Below, piece by piece: positions 31,986 through 36,316 of a stretch of DNA of 36,316 nucleotides (positions are counted from its first letter, which is position 1; every line of letters begins with the position of its first letter). A program made the translations under genes and the position numbers. Location: positions 1 to 36,316 of the IMG/VR virus record IMGVR_UViG_3300032893_000183; one strand, given 5' to 3'. The notes below the pieces were generated by a model, which was given only the letters and a program-made list of their open reading frames with translations, had not been told where the DNA came from and did no database searches. The stretch is from a virus.

Positions 31986-32678
31986 ATGAGCGACTTATTT
32001 AACGAATTCTCAAGCCTTATCAAGCAGCGAGCCGATCGGCTTGCAAAGTTGACGAAGACGTCTTCAACGCTCGAAGACTTCGACGAAACCATCCGCGCTC
32101 AGCTCAAGCAGATGTACGGCAGCAAAGAAAACACGATGCTGATGCTTGCGACACTGATCAACTCGGTGGTCTCAGAGAGGAAGCTTACGTTCCTGATCTC
32201 TCGACGTACCTTCTATAGCTTACTTGACGGCGATGAACACCACGAGCTGAGTTCTCCACGCGATGAGACTTGGGGAGACTTCTGTGAACTGCTCGTCCAG
32301 TGGAAGTTCATCGAGGTCCTCAGACCTTATACCTCCACGAAGGCGAGCGTTTGGAAGGTCGTTCATCCGCAGCTCTGCTCTTCTGTCGAGAAGTTGATCA
32401 CGGCTGACCTGTTGAAAGCACAGGAGCAGGCAGTTCTTGAACTGTATGACAATGATAAGACTGAGCAAGTTGAGGTTCCCGTTCAGCCAACGCCTGTCCA
32501 GCCAGTACTTCCCCAGAAGGATGCAGGCACCGCACTGTGGTCTATGTTTGAGACCAACATGCCCAAGCTCATCACGAAGTACGGACCAAGCTTTGGTCCT
32601 TACCTCCAGAAGGCCCTGCACGGTCGAGATGAAAACGTAGCCCGCCTCGCCCTCAGAGATCTTGGGATAACCATATGA
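31986..32678 (+). CDS. Possible winged-helix protein, early unit
   Basis: 230 aa, not firmly recognised. Residues 1-60 are helical. Residues 75-130 (LISRRTFYSLLDGDEHHELS, WGDFCELLVQWKFIEVLRPY, STKASVWKVVHPQL) resemble a winged helix with a beta-hairpin wing. A Pro/Gln linker at 158-175 leads to a conserved-looking C-terminal helix pair (FETNMPKLITKYGPSFGPYL). It is the largest early protein and lies near the iterons, so it is the best candidate for an origin-binding or regulatory protein; this is inference. Confidence 0.75.
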   Translation: MSDLFNEFSSLIKQRADRLAKLTKTSSTLEDFDETIRAQLKQMYGSKENTMLMLATLINSVVSERKLTFLISRRTFYSLLDGDEHHELSSPRDETWGDFCELLVQWKFIEVLRPYTSTKASVWKVVHPQLCSSVEKLITADLLKAQEQAVLELYDNDKTEQVEVPVQPTPVQPVLPQKDAGTALWSMFETNMPKLITKYGPSFGPYLQKALHGRDENVARLALRDLGITI

Positions 32679-32746
32679 TCGAAGGACTGGCCCTGACAGG
32701 CATCTTGCTCTTCCTAGCGTTCGTCGCATGGGGATATAAGTTATGA
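32675..32746 (+). CDS. 23-aa single-span membrane peptide
   Basis: The ATG overlaps the previous stop (ATGA), and its own TGA overlaps the next gene's ATG (ATGA at 32743-32746). The peptide begins MIEGLALTGILLFLAFVAWG, one membrane span with a short basic end. Two stop-start overlaps on either side make chance unlikely. Role unknown; membrane-acting early peptide. Confidence 0.6.
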   Translation: MIEGLALTGILLFLAFVAWGYKL

Positions 32747-33006
32747 AAGAGACTCAGCAGTTTGACGAAGTTAAAGCCTTGAAAGTCAAGGCGTGGTTCT
32801 TGAAGGAGTGCCTCAAGGCAAGCGAGCAAGAGCTTGAACAAGTTAAGAAGAAGCTGGCTCGAGCAGATGAGACGCTTCAGTGGATCGCAGCTCAGGCGCA
32901 GCCGTTCGAGTTCAAAGATAGCATGCTTGTCGCAAAGCTGTCTGATGCGATGGCCGAGTTTGCAAGGATAGCCCTGTTGGATATACAAGATGAAGAAGAA
33001 GCGTAA
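32743..33006 (+). CDS. Coiled-coil hypothetical protein
   Basis: 87 aa. Residues 8-50 are a heptad-rich coiled coil (ALKVKAWFLKECLKASEQEL, EQVKKKLARADETLQWIAAQ), and the C-terminus is acidic (DIQDEEEA). Coupled to the preceding peptide by ATGA. Unknown function. Confidence 0.72.
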   Translation: MKETQQFDEVKALKVKAWFLKECLKASEQELEQVKKKLARADETLQWIAAQAQPFEFKDSMLVAKLSDAMAEFARIALLDIQDEEEA

Positions 33007-33310
33007 GAAGCTCACAACCTCTCAACTACGGAAGAGAGCCATCAAGAAGGCTGACTTCGTAGCAGCTACTGAGGCAGCTTTGCACGACGCGATGGTTTAT
33101 GGAACCGGCGCGATGCGCGTTAAAGATGATGCAGAGCTGCCTCTTGTCGGGCTCAGCGCTTGGCTGCCTGAACGAAAGTATAACTACGTGATACAGCCGC
33201 CCTTCTTTGGCCTCGATCGAACTCAGCCTCCGCGTGAACGGACGATCACCAAGAAGAGTCTGCTGGAACGTCTAAGAGCTGCATGGCAAGCCTTTAAGGA
33301 GGAAGTGTGA
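32990..33310 (+). CDS. Basic hypothetical protein
   Basis: 106 aa with a Lys/Arg-rich N-terminus (MKKKRKKLTTSQLRKRAIKK), a middle VAATEAALHDAMVYGTGAMR, and a C-terminal basic helix (KKSLLERLRAAWQAFKEEV). Possibly nucleic-acid binding. Starts 17 bases before the end of the previous gene. Confidence 0.68.
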   Translation: MKKKRKKLTTSQLRKRAIKKADFVAATEAALHDAMVYGTGAMRVKDDAELPLVGLSAWLPERKYNYVIQPPFFGLDRTQPPRERTITKKSLLERLRAAWQAFKEEV

Positions 33311-33537
33311 CGGTCAAAGAACTTATCCAACAGCTACAAGGTTTCGATCAGAATAAGGCTGTCGTGATCAGAGATGCTGATACTCGATGGGCCTTGAACA
33401 TCCAGACAGTAACTGGCACGGACTACGTGGAGATCGCCGGTGATTACGGAGACGAGTATGATTATGAGCCAGTTACTTCATCGGCTGATGAAGCTGAAGC
33501 TGCACACTTACAGAACATGAGGGATGGACTCGAATGA
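33307..33537 (+). CDS. Small acidic hypothetical protein
   Basis: 76 aa with a GTG start overlapping the previous stop (GTGA), preceded by AAGGAGG. TVKELIQQLQGFDQNKAVVI is a recurrent start of small phage proteins, here followed by acidic strands (DYVEIAGDYGDEYDYEP). Function unknown. Confidence 0.72.
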   Translation: MTVKELIQQLQGFDQNKAVVIRDADTRWALNIQTVTGTDYVEIAGDYGDEYDYEPVTSSADEAEAAHLQNMRDGLE

Positions 33538-33743
33538 AGTTCTATGACTCCAACGGTACAGAAGTCGATCTTCAACAGTTTGAGCGCGACTCCATAGTGA
33601 TCGCTCGCGCGACCAAAGAGATGACGAAGGATGAGTGGAAGCAGTTCTGCTCATGCAACGGTGAACTGACGACGATCTTTGGTAAGAAGGGTATTCGATT
33701 GATCTTCTGTCCCGACTGGGTTGAGTTCAAGGAGTGGGCGTGA
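33534..33743 (+). CDS. Small hypothetical protein
   Basis: 69 aa, coupled by ATGA. MKFYDSNGTEVDLQQFERDS opens it. Two Cys in FCSCNGE and one in FCPDW could bind metal. No family recognised. Confidence 0.68.
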   Translation: MKFYDSNGTEVDLQQFERDSIVIARATKEMTKDEWKQFCSCNGELTTIFGKKGIRLIFCPDWVEFKEWA

Positions 33744-34033
33744 AGATCGTTCCTGACAAGTACGTGTGCGACTTCGCACACCGCAAGACCTACGCGAAGA
33801 AGCCACGACTGAGGCCGCAAGACTCCAAGTCTTCGAGGATCTGGAGGAAGCGAAACGGCAAGCGTCAGTACGGATGGAAGATCTGCTACTACTGCCCCAG
33901 AGCGTATGCCCTTAGGCATGAAGGCGAGTTAGTCGTCGTGTGCAGTTATCAGACTTACGCCAAGATCGAATCAGGTGAGTTCAAGACAGACGGCATCCAG
34001 GAAATGCTGGCTTCTATATCTAAGAAGAGCTAG
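33740..34033 (+). CDS. Small basic Cys-containing protein
   Basis: 97 aa from the GTG at 33740, which overlaps the previous stop (GTGA) with AAGGAG 5 bases upstream; a GTG at 33734 is the alternative. MKIVPDKYVCDFAHRKTYAK, a very basic middle (SRIWRKRNGKRQYGWK) and CYYC resemble a minimal zinc finger, although only three cysteines are well placed. It ends the rightward unit; its 3' end overlaps the convergent gene by 14 bp. Confidence 0.68.
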   Translation: MKIVPDKYVCDFAHRKTYAKKPRLRPQDSKSSRIWRKRNGKRQYGWKICYYCPRAYALRHEGELVVVCSYQTYAKIESGEFKTDGIQEMLASISKKS

Positions 34034-34265
34034 AGCATCGAAGCTTGCGAGTCCTTCGCAAGTATGCAAGGTATTCTTGCGGGTTCGTCTTACTGATCAG
34101 GTCGCCGTTCCTGGTCTGAGTATGAGATGCCCACTGTGGGTTAACCTTCGATACGCGAGAGCCTCGCATCGAGATCATGTACGAGACGCCGTTGACCGAG
34201 CCATCGCCTAGGATGTCTTCAGTCTTCTCATCAGTTACGAAGTGTCGCCAGTGCCCAGTGATCAT
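34020..34265 (-). CDS. Small hypothetical protein after the lysozyme
   Basis: 81 aa from the ATG overlapping the lysozyme stop (ATGA at 34265-34262). MITGHWRHFVTDEKTEDILG, then DGSVNGVSYMISMRGSRVSK; basic Ser-rich end. Last gene of the leftward transcript. Unknown function. Confidence 0.68.
   Translation of the reverse strand: MITGHWRHFVTDEKTEDILGDGSVNGVSYMISMRGSRVSKVNPQWASHTQTRNGDLISKTNPQEYLAYLRRTRKLRCSSSS
34044..34080. terminator. Two hairpins at the convergence point
   Basis: CTTGCGA-gtcct-TCGCAAG (34044-34062) and GCAAG-gtatt-CTTGC (34066-34080) lie just after the rightward stop codon and inside the 3' end of the leftward gene. No U-tract follows on the plus strand, so termination is uncertain, but the location is right. 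Confidence 0.35.
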
Positions 34266-34693
34266 GTCAAGAACAACTGCACTTCTGCGGTTCTCCGGCG
34301 AAGGAGCCCAGGCACAGTCACTCCACCGGCATGATCCCACATCTGAAACTGTAGGCTGGCACCGTGGAAGTCGCCCTCGTTAAGGAGCTTGAGAAGAGTT
34401 GACTTCTCTAAGTTACCAAGTCCTACGTTGAAGGCGAACGAGACGAGAGCCCCGAACTGGTTGTCAGAGATGGGTACCTTCACGCAAGCTTCAACTCCGC
34501 GTGCGGTCTTCTGCAAGTCATCAAGCAGCGTGGTATCAGCTTCTTCTTGCGTCATCGTACAACCTTCGTACACGTCTTTGCCAGTATGACCCCAACCGAT
34601 CGTCCAGACTCCAACTTGATCTTGGTAGGCTGTAAGCTTACAACTTTCAAATGACTTCGCCAAGGCAAGTGTTGCTTCATTGATTTGTCTCAC
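34262..34693 (-). CDS. Endolysin, GH24 phage lysozyme
   Basis: 143 aa. The muramidase core is in place: Glu16 (KSFESC), Asp25 (AYQDQVG) and Thr31 (WTIGWGHTG), the same E-9-D-6-T spacing as lambdoid P21-type lysozymes. QFGALVSFAFNVGLGNLEKS and GLLRRRTAEVQLFL are later family motifs. It cleaves peptidoglycan between MurNAc and GlcNAc. There is no N-terminal signal or anchor, so it should need the holin-like protein to cross the membrane. Coupled to both neighbours by ATGA. Confidence 0.93.
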   Translation of the reverse strand: MRQINEATLALAKSFESCKLTAYQDQVGVWTIGWGHTGKDVYEGCTMTQEEADTTLLDDLQKTARGVEACVKVPISDNQFGALVSFAFNVGLGNLEKSTLLKLLNEGDFHGASLQFQMWDHAGGVTVPGLLRRRTAEVQLFLT

Positions 34694-34995
34694 TTCATCT
34701 CCTCTACTGCATCCAGGAGATCTCTGAGCAGACGTCGCTCTTCCTTCTCGAGGCGATGCTTACGGTTACAGATCTTGTAGTAGCGGTGCCAGTAGCTGGC
34801 CTCGAAGAAGTCATCGTCGCTGCTTAACTCGATGCCGCTCCTGTTTAAGTCAGCCTTCCAGTCATGCCCGTTCAAGTTATAATGGTCACGGTTCAAGTCA
34901 TCGTAATGACTGTTGAACATCGCGTTGGCGGTGTTGATGCCCTGCGTCCCGTTCATCCAGTTTCCAGTGTTGGAGAGCCGTCTGCTGATACCCAT
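34690..34995 (-). CDS. Hypothetical protein in the lysis cassette
   Basis: 101 aa, rich in Asn, Asp, Tyr and His (NGTQGINTANAMFNSHYDDL, NRDHYNLNGHDWKADLNRSG) with a basic helical end (HRLEKEERRLLRDLLDAVEE). Not spanin-like (no lipobox or TM). Its stop overlaps the lysozyme start. Unknown. Confidence 0.7.
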   Translation of the reverse strand: MGISRRLSNTGNWMNGTQGINTANAMFNSHYDDLNRDHYNLNGHDWKADLNRSGIELSSDDDFFEASYWHRYYKICNRKHRLEKEERRLLRDLLDAVEEMK

Positions 34996-35108
34996 CAGTC
35001 TTCCTTCTTACAGTAGCCGCAGGTTGGACACTTCTTCCAACCAGGCAGTGTTGGATGGCTGAGCATGTACGACATGCACCTACGGCACACGTTCTTCAGT
35101 TTGCTCAC
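34995..35108 (-). CDS. 37-aa zinc-ribbon protein
   Basis: GTG start at 35108 inside the end of the holin-like gene, ending TGA one base into the next ATG. Contains CRRC (residues 8-11) and CPTCGYC (29-35), four or five cysteines in a zinc-ribbon spacing. GGAAG lies just upstream. Tight packing between two genes and cysteine spacing make coding likely. Confidence 0.55.
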   Translation of the reverse strand: MSKLKNVCRRCMSYMLSHPTLPGWKKCPTCGYCKKED

Positions 35109-35298
35109 TCTTCCCTCGAGTCTCGGCAAACTTCGATACGACCTTGCCGCCGCCAGCAAACATCAAGAAGGCTCCGACGGAAGTGTCTTTGCCTGCGATC
35201 GCCAAGCCTATGGCTGCGAAGAGAGCCAAGAAGCACATGACACGCATGCAGCTTGTGCCGCCGCTCTCGTCCTCGAACATCTCCTTGATCCAGCCCAT
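35080..35298 (-). CDS. Holin-like membrane protein
   Basis: 72 aa. MGWIKEMFEDESGGTSCMRV precedes a strong TM (MCFLALFAAIGLAIAG, about 20-36) and a second hydrophobic stretch (VGAFLMFAGGGKVV, 41-54). The C-terminus is charged and short. Pattern and place before a lysozyme resemble small two-TM phage holins that form the membrane lesion. Start abuts the previous stop. Confidence 0.65.
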   Translation of the reverse strand: MGWIKEMFEDESGGTSCMRVMCFLALFAAIGLAIAGKDTSVGAFLMFAGGGKVVSKFAETRGKSEQTEERVP

Positions 35299-35517
35299 CT
35301 ATAATGTCCAGTGCAGGTATTCTGCCACGGCGATCAAGAATAGGATGATGCCTCCGCCGTACTTGGCGAACCGGATCGCTCCCTTAAGCTCAGTCATGAG
35401 TTCATGGATGGGCTCGACTTGAGCTTCCAGAGCATCTGAGCGCTTCATGTGGCGGTCAAGGTTCTCGTCGATCTTGTCCAGACGCACTACGACCATCTTC
35501 TTAAAGTCTTCATCCAT
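35299..35517 (-). CDS. One-TM lysis helper (XhlA-like arrangement)
   Basis: 72 aa from the ATG at 35517, with AGAAAGG 7-8 bases upstream; a longer frame overlaps the previous gene and lacks an SD. The N-terminal amphipathic coiled coil (VRLDKIDENLDRHMKRSDAL) is followed by a C-terminal TM (YGGGIILFLIAVAEYLHWTL). The same layout occurs in haemolysin XhlA-type phage proteins encoded next to holins. May regulate or assist the holin. Confidence 0.65.
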   Translation of the reverse strand: MDEDFKKMVVVRLDKIDENLDRHMKRSDALEAQVEPIHELMTELKGAIRFAKYGGGIILFLIAVAEYLHWTL

Positions 35518-35518
35518 A

Positions 35519-35779
35519 TCATGCCTTTCTGTACATCCGAATGCCGTCGACCGTGATCTTGATGTAGCCAAGTGCTAAGAGCGCCTCGTTCACCAGCCGC
35601 TTGTTCAGGCCAGTGAACGGGATGCCGACTTCTTTACACAAGTCCTGCTGGACAGACCCACGCCTGAATCGCTTAGGTAAGCCTCCCTGACGTTTCAGGA
35701 AGGCTACCTGGATGCGATGGATGGTCATCATCCTGTCGATCAGTTCTAGCTCTACGTTACTTGGGGTCGTAGCTTCCAT
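35519..35779 (-). CDS. Winged-helix-like protein
   Basis: 86 aa from the ATG at 35779, overlapping the previous gene's end; a Met at 35812 is the alternative. SVQQDLCKEVGIPFTGLNKR, then LVNEALLALGYIKITVDGIR resemble helix-turn-helix plus wing. Candidate regulator of lysis or late transcription. Not named. Confidence 0.65.
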   Translation of the reverse strand: MEATTPSNVELELIDRMMTIHRIQVAFLKRQGGLPKRFRRGSVQQDLCKEVGIPFTGLNKRLVNEALLALGYIKITVDGIRMYRKA

Positions 35780-36316
35780 ACCGACGCTTCGCCTTCTTAG
35801 CTGCCAGAGCACGCTTAGCTTCTTCGCTTAAGCCTGACGGCATAGGAGCGCCGGGCTGAGCAGCGCGATGTTCATCTGGGCCGCGAGCGCCCATAGAACT
35901 CATCTCTTCAGCCATAGGCTCTTCGGAAGCATCTCTCATATCCCGAGAGGGCTTAGATCCGACTTCGTTGTTGGCGTGCTCTTCTACGAGACCACCATCG
36001 GCCATCTTGTGCCCGGCGACTTCGTCATCAGCTTCAAAGCTGTGTGAATTCTGGTTAGAAGCGTAGTGGGCTTTCTGAAGCGCTTTGGCGAGCGATTCTT
36101 CTTCTTCCACGTTCGGGCTGAGACCTTCGTCGTCAGACTGGATGGGATAGATAGGCTCTCCAGCTTCACCTTCGTCGTGAGCTGAGTCTACGGAACCGAG
36201 AGACTGCGATCTGAGAGCGGCTTCTTCGTGAAGATCTTCAGGAGAACCCTCCATCTCGATCTCTCCGCCTTCAGCCATCTTCTTGTACTTGCGTGCGTTG
36301 GCAAGCGCGGCTGCGA
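35757..36316 (-). CDS. C-terminal part of the split end gene (partial)
   Basis: The frame is open from the window edge: AAALANARKYKK then MAEGGEIEMEG, continuing 173 residues to the stop at 35757. The Met at 36278 is probably internal. The region is very acidic, with two GG motifs (MAEGGEIE, and MADGGLVEEH about halfway) and a basic end (RALAAKKAKRRYGSYDPK). The upstream Ala-rich helix matches what should follow the fragment at 1-62. Function unknown; acidic linker-like protein, perhaps virion-associated. Confidence 0.75.
   Translation of the reverse strand, partial: AAALANARKYKKMAEGGEIEMEGSPEDLHEEAALRSQSLGSVDSAHDEGEAGEPIYPIQSDDEGLSPNVEEEESLAKALQKAHYASNQNSHSFEADDEVAGHKMADGGLVEEHANNEVGSKPSRDMRDASEEPMAEEMSSMGARGPDEHRAAQPGAPMPSGLSEEAKRALAAKKAKRRYGSYDPK

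Overview
The window reads as an essentially complete genome of a tailed double-stranded DNA bacteriophage with a short-tailed (podovirus-like) virion. The evidence is a full morphogenesis set on one strand: terminase large subunit, portal, scaffold, HK97-fold major capsid protein, head-tail adaptor, P22 gp10-like stabilisation/tail hub protein, three large ejection-type proteins and a fibre/adhesin module. There is no tape measure, sheath or tail-tube gene. The host cannot be named from sequence alone. A GH24 lysozyme next to a small holin-like protein would suit a Gram-negative host. No integrase or repressor is recognised, so a lytic lifestyle is the simplest reading. The two window ends look like the two halves of one gene (the N-terminal half on the minus strand at 62..1, the rest at 36316..35757), so the molecule is probably circular or circularly permuted and was opened inside that gene.

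Layout. A control region of about 275 bp (31030-31305) separates two divergent transcription units. It holds a leftward sigma70-like promoter, five 12-bp tandem repeats, an 18-bp operator-like palindrome, a T-rich stretch, a GC-rich hairpin and a weaker rightward promoter. The rightward unit (31306-34033, nine small genes) includes a GIY-YIG homing endonuclease, a 230-aa possible winged-helix protein and mostly unknown proteins chained by ATGA/GTGA stop-start overlaps; it is presumably early. The leftward unit runs from 31029 to position 1 and, if the ends join, continues from 36316 to 34020. In order it carries small helical proteins, an HTH protein that may be the small terminase, a tRNA-Met-like gene, a GNAT acetyltransferase, terminase, four small genes, portal, scaffold, tRNA-Asn, major capsid, neck and tail proteins, ejection proteins, two paralogous tail fibres, two tandem glycine-rich adhesins and small structural proteins. 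It then crosses the junction to the lysis cassette (HTH protein, one-TM helper, holin-like protein, zinc ribbon, lysozyme). The two units converge with a 14-bp overlap at 34020-34033.

Unusual points. Both tRNA genes sit inside inverted repeats that continue the acceptor stem (to about 16 and 19 bp), and both are followed by nearly the same roughly 28-nt element, suggesting a common processing signal in the late transcript. The tRNA-Met-like gene lacks the D-loop GG and the T-loop TTC together. The capsid gene's ribosome-binding site is buried in an 11-bp long-range stem, and at least two other genes have similar hairpins. No DNA polymerase, helicase, primase or RNA polymerase is recognised anywhere, so replication probably relies on the host replisome directed to the iteron region. 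An 18-aa hydrophobic peptide with a perfect Shine-Dalgarno lies antisense inside the late operon. A short alanine/lysine-x-glycine-glycine-hydrophobic motif recurs in otherwise unrelated proteins.
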